Positions 13,340-22,273 of a stretch of DNA of 33,753 nt are shown here, piece after piece. The first letter of the stretch is position 1. The number at the start of each line of letters is the position of its first letter. Origin of the DNA: JAJYVT01 sp027339205 (GTDB lineage: Bacteria; Actinomycetota; Acidimicrobiia; Acidimicrobiales; RAAP-2). The position numbers and the translations under genes were made by a program. The notes beneath the pieces are model-generated. The model was not told the DNA's origin. It made no database searches and saw only the letters and a program-made list of their open reading frames with translations. Location of the stretch: assembly GCA_027339205.1 (NCBI GenBank), contig DAHWOV010000036.1:1-33753 (forward strand). Direction: 5' to 3'.

Positions 13340-15799
13340 CGGGGGCCCGCGAACGCTCCCTCCAGGTCGCCTGCTCGCTCCTCGGCTCCGTCGGAGGGTT
13401 ACCAGTGCACCGCCACCTGCGGTTGGAGTGCCCGACGCTGTCGTGGTCGTGGTGGTCGTCGTGGGCGGCGTGGTCGTGGTGGTCGTCGTGGGCCGCGTGG
13501 TCGTGGGCGTCGGTGTGGTGGGCGGCGTGGTCGTGGGCGTGGGTGTGGTCGTGATGGGCGGCGCAGTTGTCACCGGCGAGGTGGGAATGGAGGCCGGCGG
13601 GACGGTCGTGGTGGTCGTCGGCACGGGGGTCCCGGCCGCCGGGTTGGACTTCGCGGCTGTGAGCGACGGCTGATGCGCCGCCGTCGGGAGGATGAGTGTG
13701 TGGTTGGGGGGGTTGGTGTACAGGTAGTTGAAGATGCTCGCAACGGCTGGCGCGGCCGCGAGGTCGCCGTAGCCGCCCTGTGCCACAGCGACCGCGACCA
13801 CGTACTGGGTGGGGGCGCCGACGGGCCCGAACCCTACGAACCACGCGTTGGGCGAGCGCACTGTGGTCGATGTCGCGGTTGTCGCGGTGCCGGTCTTGCC
13901 CGCGATGACGTAATTGCTCGGAACGTGGGAGTCCTGCTGGAAGATTCCGTAGGCCGTGCCCTTGGGTGTGTGCGTCACGCCGACGAACCCCTGGAGCATC
14001 GCCTGGTAGTTGGCTGTCGAGATCGTCACGTGACCGGTCACCTTCGGAGCGACACGCTGGACGACCTTGCCCTCAGGGGACACGATCGCGCCGACCACCT
14101 CGGGCCGGTGCCGTACGCCGTGATCGGCGAACGTGGCGTACGCGTCCGCCTGCTCGATCGGGGTGAGCACGGTCTCGCCCTGCCCGAACGCCATCTCGAT
14201 GTTTGTCCCCGGGTACCACGACGTGTTGGGGTATCCCTTGGGTGTCAGCCGATGGAGCTCCTCGCGCATCCGCTGGCTGTCGACTCGTCCCTTGACCTCG
14301 CCGGGCAGGTCGATGCCGGTCAGGTCCCCGTACCCGTACTCGTGGGCGACCTTCTGGATCGCTGTGTTGCCGTAGCGATGACGGTCGATCCAGAACTGCA
14401 GGCCCAGTGTGTAGAAGAAGAAGTCGTCCGACTCAGTGAGCGCCAGCCGGACTGTGATGACGCCGGCGTCGAATGCTGTCGCGTCGTGGAAGGAGCACTT
14501 GCCGACGCATGTCGGGTACCCGTGAGCCCGGACTGTGAAGATGCCGGTGTCGTCCTTGGTCGATGTGGGCGTGATCAGGCCGTCTTGCAGCGCAGCGGTC
14601 GCGGTGGCGAGCTTGAAGGTCGATCCGGGGGTGTAGAGCCCCTGGATGGCATAGTCGTTGAGCGGGCATCCGCCTGTCGCCACGGTGCAGCCCGCTCGCA
14701 GCGCGTCGTAGTTGGCGGTCGAGATGCCGCCGACCCACTCTGTGAGGCTGTACGTCGGGTTGGAGGCCATGGCCAACACCGCCCCCGTCTCGGCGTTCAT
14801 CACGACGACCGCGCCGTTGGGCGCCGCGGGGAAGTGCCCGAATGTGAGGTGCGACCGGTCCGCCGCCATGTCCTGGGCAAGTGCCTGCTGGGCGTACTTC
14901 TGCAACGCTGCTGTGAGATTGAGGACGACCGTGTCCCCCTGTACCGACGGGCGCTTGCGCACCACTCCTACCTCTGTGCCCGTAGGGGTCACCTCCAGGG
15001 TCTCACGCCCGGGCTTCCCCCGCAGATACTTCTCCTCCTCTGCCTCCACCCCCGTCTTGCCGATCTGCGAGGTCTGCGTGTAACCCTGGTTGGCGTACTT
15101 CTTGAGCGCTGTCGCTGTGATGGGGCCTGCATAGCCGAGCACGTGCGTTGCGGTCGTCCCGCCTTGGGGATAGTCGCGCACGGTCACCTGGACGACTGTC
15201 ACCCCAGGGAACTGCGACTGGTGCGCGCCGAGGTACTGGACCACCGAGGGCGGCGCGTCCTGGAGGACGGGCACCGGCTCGTACGGGCTGTACTGCAGAT
15301 CTGTCAAGGCGGAGCGAACCGCCTCGGGAGTGATCCCGCACAGCGCTGCGACCTTCCCGACTATGGCAGGGTTCGACGTTGCTTCGGCACGTGACAGCAC
15401 GACCTCGTTCTCCACCTTGTTCCCTGCGAGCACCACGTCGCGGCGGTCCACGATCAGCCCGCGGGGGGCGGGGACTGTCACGGTGCGCAACGCGTTCTGG
15501 TTCACCGCCGACACGTATTGGTGACGGTTGATCACCTGGAGGTCCCAGAGGCGCAGTGCCATCACCCCGAAGAGCACGAGGACGATGGCCCCGGCGACGC
15601 GCATGCGGACCCGGGGGCGGGACGGCACCTCCTCGGGCGAGGCGACGAACGCCGCGACGTTGAGGCTCCGGCGGGGGCGCATCCGCAACCGCCCGGCATG
15701 GGACCTGCCGCGACCGCCGGACCTGTGCTTGCGACCGAGGGCTCGCGGGAACAGGCGGCGGCGCCTGTGCAGCGGATGACGCAGCGAGCGCCGGCTCAC
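13337..15799 (-). CDS. mrdA: Penicillin-binding protein 2 (elongasome transpeptidase)
   Basis: Class B PBP that crosslinks lateral-wall peptidoglycan. The 820-aa protein has a basic cytoplasmic N-terminus (1-65), one membrane anchor (about 67-90), a dimerisation domain, and the transpeptidase motifs SxxK at Ser393-Lys396 (PGSTFKLA), an SxD-type motif at Ser457-Asp459 (TESDDFFFY) and KTG at 635-637 (AGKTGTATT). The extracellular C-terminus carries a Thr/Pro-rich tail (about 725-790). The GTG start overlaps the mreD stop (GTGA). Thr is often written ACA here, which is uncommon in neighbouring genes. The gene rodA, the usual glycosyltransferase partner, is not next to it; the following gene is a radical SAM enzyme. 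Confidence 0.95.
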   Translation of the reverse strand: MSRRSLRHPLHRRRRLFPRALGRKHRSGGRGRSHAGRLRMRPRRSLNVAAFVASPEEVPSRPRVRMRVAGAIVLVLFGVMALRLWDLQVINRHQYVSAVNQNALRTVTVPAPRGLIVDRRDVVLAGNKVENEVVLSRAEATSNPAIVGKVAALCGITPEAVRSALTDLQYSPYEPVPVLQDAPPSVVQYLGAHQSQFPGVTVVQVTVRDYPQGGTTATHVLGYAGPITATALKKYANQGYTQTSQIGKTGVEAEEEKYLRGKPGRETLEVTPTGTEVGVVRKRPSVQGDTVVLNLTAALQKYAQQALAQDMAADRSHLTFGHFPAAPNGAVVVMNAETGAVLAMASNPTYSLTEWVGGISTANYDALRAGCTVATGGCPLNDYAIQGLYTPGSTFKLATATAALQDGLITPTSTKDDTGIFTVRAHGYPTCVGKCSFHDATAFDAGVITVRLALTESDDFFFYTLGLQFWIDRHRYGNTAIQKVAHEYGYGDLTGIDLPGEVKGRVDSQRMREELHRLTPKGYPNTSWYPGTNIEMAFGQGETVLTPIEQADAYATFADHGVRHRPEVVGAIVSPEGKVVQRVAPKVTGHVTISTANYQAMLQGFVGVTHTPKGTAYGIFQQDSHVPSNYVIAGKTGTATTATSTTVRSPNAWFVGFGPVGAPTQYVVAVAVAQGGYGDLAAAPAVASIFNYLYTNPPNHTLILPTAAHQPSLTAAKSNPAAGTPVPTTTTTVPPASIPTSPVTTAPPITTTPTPTTTPPTTPTPTTTRPTTTTTTTPPTTTTTTTTASGTPTAGGGALVTLRRSRGASRRPGGSVRGPP
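13436..13618 (-). repeat. Thr/Pro-rich tail repeat of mrdA
   Basis: On the plus strand this is a run of GTGGTCGT/GTGGGCGT-like units. On the minus strand it encodes PTTTTT-, TPTP- and TTTTTT-type runs (residues about 728-788). It is outside the cell after the transpeptidase domain, so it could be a wall-spanning or glycosylated linker. Confidence 0.85.
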
Positions 15800-16314
15800 G
15801 GACGACCCCTCGCCGGAGACCGCTCGGCAGGCGCTGCCAAGGCCCAGCGCATGATCCGCACTGCGGGACCCGCGAGCACCGCGTTCGTGACGGAGATCAC
15901 CGCGACGACGACGCCGAGATCGACATGGAGGAACTGGGACTCGCCCAAGACAGCGCCGAGCACCGCGTACAGCATGACCGCCACCGCGCTGGCGCTGAGC
16001 GCGACCAGCGTGGGCAGCCCGCGCACCTCGCGCACGACGCCTCCCGAGACGGCTCCCACCCCGAAGCCGACCAGCGTGCCGACGAGTGCACTGATGCCGA
16101 GCGGGGTCGCCGTGAGGAGGTCTGCCGCCAGTCCTGCGACGAACCCGACCGCGGCACCCTCGACGGGCCCTGCCGCGATCCCGGCGGCAATCGGCAGGAG
16201 GAACATGATCTCAGGCGACGCGCCGTCGACCCGGACGTCGAGGATCACCGTCACCTGGACCAGGAGCGTCAACGCGACGATGGCCAGCGTGCGCAGGACC
16301 ATCCGACCGCTCAT
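15796..16314 (-). CDS. mreD: Rod shape-determining membrane protein MreD
   Basis: Polytopic inner-membrane elongasome protein. The 172 aa are almost entirely hydrophobic, with about five membrane segments (for example VALTLLVQVTVILDV, LPIAAGIAAGPVEGAAVGFVAG described in part, and LGAVLGESQFLHVD), and the position between mreC and mrdA fixes the identity. The ATG has a GAGGCGG ribosome site. Its stop overlaps the mrdA start by 4 bp. Confidence 0.92.
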   Translation of the reverse strand: MSGRMVLRTLAIVALTLLVQVTVILDVRVDGASPEIMFLLPIAAGIAAGPVEGAAVGFVAGLAADLLTATPLGISALVGTLVGFGVGAVSGGVVREVRGLPTLVALSASAVAVMLYAVLGAVLGESQFLHVDLGVVVAVISVTNAVLAGPAVRIMRWALAAPAERSPARGRP

Positions 16315-16330
16315 CGGCTCATTCCGCCTC

Positions 16331-17182
16331 TCATGAGGAACCGGTCCACTGGAGGACCTCTACGTAGCTCAGCCCCGAGAGGTCTGCAAGAGGCCGCGCG
16401 GTGACCTGCTTGTCGGCCGCCCCGACGATGCTGCGGACCGACGTCACCCTGGCGACCGGTATCCCGGGCGGAAGCCCCCCGCCCTGGAGCCCGCTCGTCA
16501 CGATCAGCTCCCCCCGCAAGACCCGCGCTGTGGAGGGCACGTACTGGATCTGGAGCGGTCGGTTGGCTCCTTCGCCATCGAGGGTGGCCTCCTGCTGGCG
16601 GCCGAACGAGACTCCGATCTTGGACTTCCCGTCCGTGAGCAGCCTGACCGTCGCGTTGGAGTGCGTGGCTGTGACGACCTCACCGACGAGCCCGCCCGGT
16701 CCGACCACCGGGTCGCCGATCGCGACCCCCTGATCGCGGCCCTTGTCGATCGAGATGCTCGCCATGAAGTCCGACACGTTCTGCGCTGTGACCTCCGCGG
16801 GGATGGCGGGGATCGAGGCGACCGAAGGGAGCTTGTCGATCGCCAGCAGCCGCTGGAGCTGCCGGTACTGGCGGCTGGCAGAGGCGTCGGCCGCACGAGA
16901 GTGCTCCAGCGCGACGATCTGGTTCTGAAGCTTCTGGTTCTCCTGCTGCAGCGAGCCGTAGTTCACCGCTCCGGCGAAGAAGCGTCCGACGGGATCGAGC
17001 ACCGAGTTCACCCCCGTGCGCAGCGGCGAGTAGATGTCGCTCGCGAGCGACTTCATGCCCGAGGTGAGGAAGCTGGCGCGGCCGGTCTCGTCCAGGGTGA
17101 TGATCGTGACCGAGAGAAGGACGAGCACGAGCAGCGTCGTGAGCGTCCGACGCGAGCGCCTCGCCCGTGCCGCCCTCGCCAC
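16331..17182 (-). CDS. mreC: Rod shape-determining protein MreC
   Basis: Bitopic elongasome scaffold that binds PBP2. The 283 aa comprise a basic N-terminus, one membrane segment (about 13-30), a coiled coil (about 75-115, LQQENQKLQNQIVALEHS) and a C-terminal beta-barrel domain (SISIDKGRDQGVAIGDPVVG, GLVGEVV, RLLTDGKSKIGV). GTG start 22 nt after mreB; 16 nt before mreD. Confidence 0.95.
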   Translation of the reverse strand: MARAARARRSRRTLTTLLVLVLLSVTIITLDETGRASFLTSGMKSLASDIYSPLRTGVNSVLDPVGRFFAGAVNYGSLQQENQKLQNQIVALEHSRAADASASRQYRQLQRLLAIDKLPSVASIPAIPAEVTAQNVSDFMASISIDKGRDQGVAIGDPVVGPGGLVGEVVTATHSNATVRLLTDGKSKIGVSFGRQQEATLDGEGANRPLQIQYVPSTARVLRGELIVTSGLQGGGLPPGIPVARVTSVRSIVGAADKQVTARPLADLSGLSYVEVLQWTGSS

Positions 17183-17204
17183 GTCGACTTCGAATCCGCG
17201 TGGG

Positions 17205-18236
17205 TCAGCGAGTCGACGAGGTGATCAAGACGCGCTTGAGCGCCTCGAACTCCTCGAGACACTGCCCACTGCCGACCGCCACACAGTTCAACGGGTCACG
17301 AGCGACCACGATCGGCATCCCGGTCTCGTGCTGCAGCCGTGACTCGAGCCCGTGCAAGAGCGCGCCGCCGCCCGTCAGCACGATGCCTTGCTCCATGATG
17401 TCGGCGGCGAGCTCGGGAGGCGTGCGGTCCAGCGTGACCTTGACGGCGTCGACGATCGCCGAGACGGGCTCGTCGATCGCGCGCCGGATCTCCTCGGTCG
17501 AGACGACGACCGTCTTGGGGAGCCCGGTGACCAGGTCGCGGCCCCGGATCTCGGCATGCAGCTCCTCTTCGAGCGGGTATGCCGAGCCCAGGGCGATCTT
17601 GATCTCCTCGGCGGTGCGTTCTCCAAGCGCGAGGCTGAACTCCTTCTTCACGTAGGAGACGATCGCCTCGTCGAGCTCGTCCCCCCCGATGCGGACCGAT
17701 TGGCTCGTCACGATGCCACCGAGAGAGATCACCGCCACCTCGGTCGTCCCCCCGCCGATGTCGACGACCATGTTGCCCGTCGGCTCGTGAACCGGCAGCC
17801 CCGCCCCGATGGCCGCCGCCATCGGCTCTTCGATGATGTACGCCTTGCGCGCGCCGGCGTACTCCGCAGCCTCCATCACCGCGCGCTGCTCGACGCCGGT
17901 GATCCCCGACGGGACGCAGATCACCATCCGGGGCTTCGCGAACCTGCGCTGGTGAACGCGGTGGATGAAGTACCGCAACATCTTCTCGCAGATCTCGAAG
18001 TCCGCGATGACGCCGTCTTTGAGCGGCCGGATCGCCTGGATGTTGCTCGGGGTCCGACCGATCATCCGCTTCGCCTCGGCGCCGACGGCAAGCGGCCTGC
18101 CGTCCTTCACGTCGACGGCGACCACGGATGGCTCGTTGAGCACGATCCCGCGGCCGCGCACGTACACCAGGGTGTTGGCGGTACCGAGGTCGACCGCCAT
18201 GTCACGGCCGAGCAGGTTGAGACGGTTGTCGGGCAT
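17205..18236 (-). CDS. mreB: Actin-like rod shape-determining protein MreB
   Basis: Bacterial actin that positions lateral-wall synthesis. The 343-aa protein has the phosphate-1 motif (AVDLGTANTLVYV), IGRTPSNIQAIRPL, phosphate-2 (VVDIGGGTTEVAV) and the adenosine motif (IVLTGGGALLHGL). The ATG at 18236 (MPDNRLNLLGRD) was chosen over an in-frame start at 18278 because it gives the standard N-terminus and has GGAGAGGAG upstream. It heads mreB-mreC-mreD-mrdA, which appears to continue through rng to rpmA. The 168-nt gap to ndk holds no gene. Confidence 0.96.
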   Translation of the reverse strand: MPDNRLNLLGRDMAVDLGTANTLVYVRGRGIVLNEPSVVAVDVKDGRPLAVGAEAKRMIGRTPSNIQAIRPLKDGVIADFEICEKMLRYFIHRVHQRRFAKPRMVICVPSGITGVEQRAVMEAAEYAGARKAYIIEEPMAAAIGAGLPVHEPTGNMVVDIGGGTTEVAVISLGGIVTSQSVRIGGDELDEAIVSYVKKEFSLALGERTAEEIKIALGSAYPLEEELHAEIRGRDLVTGLPKTVVVSTEEIRRAIDEPVSAIVDAVKVTLDRTPPELAADIMEQGIVLTGGGALLHGLESRLQHETGMPIVVARDPLNCVAVGSGQCLEEFEALKRVLITSSTR

Positions 18237-18400
18237 CGACCTAGGGCTCCTCTCCGAGGATCGGATCGCCGGGGGCACGCAGTCGGGAAGGACGTGGGGG
18301 CCTGTCCACGACGGGCATCCCCGAAAGGCTACGAGACCCTATCGTGCCACACAAGGGCGCCGCGCGACCGGGCAGGCAGGGACAGCAGTCCGGTTCGGCG

Positions 18401-18433
18401 GGGGTCAGCCCAGCTCACGGGGGGTCAGCCCAG
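18401..18433. repeat. 13-bp direct repeat at the ndk 3' end
   Basis: GGGGTCAGCCCAG occurs at 18401-18413 and 18421-18433. On the minus strand the upstream copy encodes part of PGLTP and the downstream copy, read in another frame, supplies LG and the ndk stop codon. Confidence 0.8.
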
Positions 18434-18833
18434 GGAAGAAGAGCGCGATCTCCCGGGCAGCGGACTCGGGAGAGTCGGAGCCGTGGACGAGGTTCTCGGT
18501 CAGCGTGATCGCAAGGTCCCCACGGATAGTGCCGGGCGCCGCCTGCTTGGGGTCGGTGGACCCCATGAGCGTCCGGACCACCGCATAGGTCTCCTCGTCC
18601 GGTCCCTCGACCACCATGACCAGGGCGGGCGAGCGCGTGATGAAAGCGACGAGGTCCTCGTAGAAGGGCTTGCCCTCGTGCTCTGCATAGTGCCGGGCGG
18701 CGACCTCCGGGGTGATCGTGCGGAGCTCGCCGGCGGCGAGGCGGAGCCCCTTACGCTCGAGGCGCGAGACGATCTCTCCTGCGAGGCCGCGTTCGACGGC
18801 GTCGGGCTTCACGATGACCAGGGTGCGAGTCAC
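18405..18833 (-). CDS. ndk: Nucleoside diphosphate kinase
   Basis: Transfers the gamma phosphate between nucleoside triphosphates and diphosphates through a phospho-histidine. The 142-aa protein begins TRTLVIVKPDAVERGLAGEI, with catalytic His117 in ENLVHGSDS and the loop MGSTDPKQAAPGTIRGD. Its GTG start overlaps the folC stop (GTGA), so it can be coupled, and a TAGGGT hexamer 9 nt upstream, inside folC, could add its own promoter. Confidence 0.97.
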   Translation of the reverse strand: MTRTLVIVKPDAVERGLAGEIVSRLERKGLRLAAGELRTITPEVAARHYAEHEGKPFYEDLVAFITRSPALVMVVEGPDEETYAVVRTLMGSTDPKQAAPGTIRGDLAITLTENLVHGSDSPESAAREIALFFPGLTPRELG

Positions 18834-20197
18834 GAGCGGTGGACCCTACCAGGCCCGGGGTCAGCCCCCGGGGGGAGGGTCACCTGCCCGCCGACGAGGA
18901 GGGAGCGAGCCTCGGCGACCACGTAGAGCGATCCCGAGATCAGGACGAGGCCGTCTCCTCCGGCCACGTCCCGGGCGAGCGCGACCGCTTCGCCCACCGT
19001 GCCGGCGACGAGGGCGTCCATGCCCGCAGCACGTGCGGCGTCCGCGACGGCGCCCGCCGGCTGGGCTCTCGGTGACTTCGGCGCACAGGCCACCACTCGC
19101 CGCACCCCTGCTGACGCCAGGGGAGCGAGCATCGCCGAAGGGTCCCGGCCGGTCAGCATCCCGACGACGGCGACGGTCTCGCCCGGCACCGAGAAGTCCC
19201 CGATCGCAGCGGCGAGCGCCTGCATCCCCGCCACGTTGTGCGCCCCGTCGAGGAGGCACAAGGGCTTGCGGCCGACGACCTCGAGACGACCCGGCACCCT
19301 GACCGTGGAGAACCCCTCCGCTACGACATCCGGGTCGAGCGGCGCGCCGAAGAACGCTTCGACGGCCGCGAGCGCGCAGGCGGCGTTCAACCCCTGATGC
19401 TCCCCGTGGAGGGGAACAGCGACCTCGTGGTAGAAGCCGCCCGGGGTACGCAGGTCGACCAGGCGTCCACCGACCGCAAGCTGGTTGGACGTGCAGTCGA
19501 ATTCCTCACCGCGGACCCAAACCTGCGAAGCACCCGCCGCTTCGGCCACTGACCGAACGGTTGCGACGAGCACCGGGTCCTCCTCCCCGACCACCGCGAC
19601 GCTTCCAGGCTTCACGATTCCCGCCTTGTCGCGGGCGATCCCCTCGAGGGTGGGGCCGAGAACGTCGGTGTGGTCGTAGCTCACGTTGGTGAGCACCGCG
19701 ACGACGCCGTCGATCACGTTGGTCGCGTCCCACGTGCCTCCGACACCGACCTCGACCACCGCGGCGTCCACCGCCACGTCGGCGAACCAGGCGAACGCTG
19801 CGGCAGTCAGCAGCTCGAAGCGCGTGGGCCTGTCGGAGAGGGAAGGTTCGATCAGGGCGAGCGCGCCCAGGACCTCGAGGAGCGAGGCGTCGTCGATCGG
19901 TGACCCCGAGCGGGAGATCCTTTCGTTCACCTTGGAGAGGTTCGGGCTCGTGTACGTCCCCACGGAGAGCCCTCGAGCCGCGAGGAGGGCCGTGGCCATC
20001 GCCGCGGTCGAGCCCTTGCCGTTGGTCCCGGTGAGGTGGATGGCGGGGTACGCACGCTCTGGCTCTCCGAGCATGCGCATGAGCTCGCGTATGCGCTCGA
20101 GCGTGGGCAACGACCGCCGGTTGGGAACCTTCGACTCGAGGTCGGTGTGACCATCCAGCCAGGCGAGCGCCAGCTCGAGCGAGGAGAAGGGCGTCAC
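18830..20197 (-). CDS. folC: Folylpolyglutamate synthase / dihydrofolate synthase
   Basis: Mur-ligase-family enzyme that adds glutamate to (dihydro)folate. At 455 aa, it shows the P-loop GTNGKGST (57-64), a TSPNLSKVNERI segment (most relatives have His after SP), VEVGVGGTWDATNVI, and the C-terminal LLDGAHNVAGMQAL. GTG 20197 (TPFSSLELALAWLDG) was chosen; a longer frame from 20326 would run back into clpX and starts with a low-complexity stretch unlike the family. It follows clpX by 20 nt and overlaps ndk by 4 bp. No strong ribosome site is seen. Confidence 0.94.
   Translation of the reverse strand: MTPFSSLELALAWLDGHTDLESKVPNRRSLPTLERIRELMRMLGEPERAYPAIHLTGTNGKGSTAAMATALLAARGLSVGTYTSPNLSKVNERISRSGSPIDDASLLEVLGALALIEPSLSDRPTRFELLTAAAFAWFADVAVDAAVVEVGVGGTWDATNVIDGVVAVLTNVSYDHTDVLGPTLEGIARDKAGIVKPGSVAVVGEEDPVLVATVRSVAEAAGASQVWVRGEEFDCTSNQLAVGGRLVDLRTPGGFYHEVAVPLHGEHQGLNAACALAAVEAFFGAPLDPDVVAEGFSTVRVPGRLEVVGRKPLCLLDGAHNVAGMQALAAAIGDFSVPGETVAVVGMLTGRDPSAMLAPLASAGVRRVVACAPKSPRAQPAGAVADAARAAGMDALVAGTVGEAVALARDVAGGDGLVLISGSLYVVAEARSLLVGGQVTLPPGADPGPGRVHRS
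18843..18848 (-). promoter_or_regulatory. Candidate -10 hexamer TAGGGT for ndk
   Basis: TAGGGT lies inside the 3' end of folC, 9 nt before the ndk GTG on the minus strand. Confidence 0.4.
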
Positions 20198-20217
20198 CGA
20201 GCGCTTGCTCGGCTGGC

Positions 20218-21501
20218 TCAGGAGGCCGCCCGGCGGCTCCGCGAGGCAGCCTTCGCCGGCGACTCTCCGAGCGGGACCAAGGTCGGGTGCACCCGGTCGA
20301 GCACCACCGCCCGGTCGACCACGCACTTCCCGACGTCACTGCGGCTCGGGAGGTCGTACATGACGTCGAGCAGGACTTCTTCGAGGATCGCGCGCAACCC
20401 GCGCGCTCCCGTCCCTCGCAGGAGCGCTTGCTCCGCGACCGCCTCCAAGGCGTCCGGAGCGAACTCGAGCTCGATGCCGTCGAGCGCGAAGACCCGCTGG
20501 TACTGACGCGTGAGCGCGTTCTTGGGCTCGAGGAGGATCCGGATGAGCGCGTCCTTGTAGAGCTGGCTCACCGCGCCGACCACCGGGAGACGGCCGATGA
20601 ACTCGGGGATCAGCCCGAACTTGATCAGGTCCTCGGGCAGCACGTGGCGGAGGATCTCGGTGTCGTCGCGCTCGCTGCGCTGCCGCACCTCTGCTCTGAA
20701 GCCGATGCCCTTGCGGCCGATCCGGCTCTCGATGATCTTGTCCAGCCCCGCGAAAGCCCCCCCGCAGAGGAAGAGGATGTTCGTCGTGTCGATCTGGATG
20801 AACTCCTGGTGCGGGTGCTTGCGACCCCCCTGCGGCGGCACCGATGCAGTGGTGCCCTCCAGGATCTTCAAGAGCGCCTGCTGGACACCCTCGCCCGACA
20901 CGTCCCTGGTGATCGAGGGGTTCTCGCTCTTGCGTGCGATCTTGTCGATCTCATCGATGTAGATGATGCCCGTCTCAGCCCGTTTCACGTCGTAGTCAGC
21001 GGCCTGAATGAGCTTGAGCAGGATGTTCTCGACGTCTTCTCCGACGTAGCCCGCCTCGGTCAGGGCCGTCGCGTCGGCGATGGCAAAGGGCACGTTCAGC
21101 ATGCGGGCGAGCGTCTGGGCGAGGAGCGTCTTCCCGCAGCCGGTAGGGCCGAGCAAAAGGATGTTGGACTTCGCGAGCTCGACAGCGTCATCGTCGCCCT
21201 GAGCTCCAGCCTGCACGCGCTTGTAGTGGTTGTAGACGGCAACCGACAGGATCTTCTTCGCATACTCCTGGCCGACGACGTAGTCGTTCAAGAAGTCGAA
21301 GATCTCCCGAGGCTTCGGGAGCTCCTCGAAGCTGAGCTCGCTGCTCTCGGTGAGCTCCTCCGCGATGATGTCGTTGCAGAGATCGATGCACTCGTCACAG
21401 ATGTAGACGCCAGGACCGGCGATGAGCTTCTTCACCTGCTTCTGCGATTTGCCGCAGAAGCTGCACTTCACCAGGTCCCCCCCCTCGCCGAACTTCGCCA
21501 C
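20218..21501 (-). CDS. clpX: ATP-dependent Clp protease ATP-binding subunit ClpX
   Basis: AAA+ unfoldase that feeds ClpP. The 427-aa protein has an N-terminal zinc-binding domain (Cys13, Cys16, Cys35, Cys38), Walker A GPTGCGKT (118-125), Walker B IIYIDEIDKIAR, the sensor/pore region EGVQQALLKILEG, and the ClpP-binding loop IGF (GRKGIGFRAE). The GTG start has GAGGAGAGG upstream. It sits 124 nt downstream of clpP and just before folC. Confidence 0.98.
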   Translation of the reverse strand: MAKFGEGGDLVKCSFCGKSQKQVKKLIAGPGVYICDECIDLCNDIIAEELTESSELSFEELPKPREIFDFLNDYVVGQEYAKKILSVAVYNHYKRVQAGAQGDDDAVELAKSNILLLGPTGCGKTLLAQTLARMLNVPFAIADATALTEAGYVGEDVENILLKLIQAADYDVKRAETGIIYIDEIDKIARKSENPSITRDVSGEGVQQALLKILEGTTASVPPQGGRKHPHQEFIQIDTTNILFLCGGAFAGLDKIIESRIGRKGIGFRAEVRQRSERDDTEILRHVLPEDLIKFGLIPEFIGRLPVVGAVSQLYKDALIRILLEPKNALTRQYQRVFALDGIELEFAPDALEAVAEQALLRGTGARGLRAILEEVLLDVMYDLPSRSDVGKCVVDRAVVLDRVHPTLVPLGESPAKAASRSRRAAS

Positions 21502-21625
21502 TGCCCTCTCCTCTGCTCGTGAGCTCCGAGCCGCTCATTGCCTTGCCTGACTCCGCCGTTCCCACAGCGCCGTTCCCACGCCCGCTCGGGGCTCCTGCCA
21601 CGACGGGCGCGCCCCTCCTGTCGCT

Positions 21626-22273
21626 CTACGCGGCCCCCACCGCTTCGAGCGCAGGTACGTCGCGCGCGGTGATCACCTCGTCGATCACCCCGTACGCGAC
21701 CGCTTCGTCCGCGGTCATCACGAAGTCCCGGTCGGTGTCCTTCCCGACCTTCTCGGGGGGCTGGCCGGTGTCCGCAGCCAGCATGCCGTTGAGCAGGTCC
21801 CGCATGCGCAGGATCTCCTTCGCCTGCAGCTCGATGTCGCTCGCCTGGCCCTCCACCCCGCCGAACGGCTGGTGCAACAGGATGCGCGCGTGGGGAAGGG
21901 CGAACCGCTTTCCCCGCGCACCAGCCGCGAGCAGGACCGCGGCGGCCGACGCCGCCTGTCCGAAGCAGAACGTCGACACGTCGGGCTTGATGTACTTCAT
22001 GGTGTCATAGATGGCGAAGAGCGCCGTGATGTCCCCGCCCGGGGAGTTGATGTAGAGGTGGATGTCCTTGTCCGGCTCCTCCGACTCGAGGAAGAGGAGC
22101 TGCGCGCACACGAGATTTGCGACGGTGTCGTCGATCGGCGTCCCGAGAAAGATGATCCGCTCCCGCAAAAGGCGCGAGTAGAGATCGTACGCGCGCTCTC
22201 CTCGATTGGACTGCTCCACCACCGTGGGCACCAGGTAGTTGCGTGCCCGCATCCTGTCTTGCATGGCGCTCAT
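21626..22273 (-). CDS. clpP: ATP-dependent Clp protease proteolytic subunit ClpP
   Basis: Serine protease subunit of the Clp tetradecamer. The 215-aa protein has catalytic Ser109 (FGQAASAAA), His134 (RILLHQP) and Asp183 (DTDRDF), with NSPGGDITA at 76-84. The ATG overlaps the tig stop (ATGA), so translation is coupled to trigger factor. Only one clpP is in the window; actinobacteria often have two. Confidence 0.98.
   Translation of the reverse strand: MSAMQDRMRARNYLVPTVVEQSNRGERAYDLYSRLLRERIIFLGTPIDDTVANLVCAQLLFLESEEPDKDIHLYINSPGGDITALFAIYDTMKYIKPDVSTFCFGQAASAAAVLLAAGARGKRFALPHARILLHQPFGGVEGQASDIELQAKEILRMRDLLNGMLAADTGQPPEKVGKDTDRDFVMTADEAVAYGVIDEVITARDVPALEAVGAA

Noticed and set aside
13436..13618. 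GTGGTCGT-type array as possible CRISPR or protein-binding array
   Set aside because: It is the coding sequence of the Thr/Pro tail of PBP2 and stays in frame to the mrdA stop.
17352..18926. Plus-strand open frame opposite mreB and ndk
   Set aside because: Antisense to two conserved genes with complete motifs.
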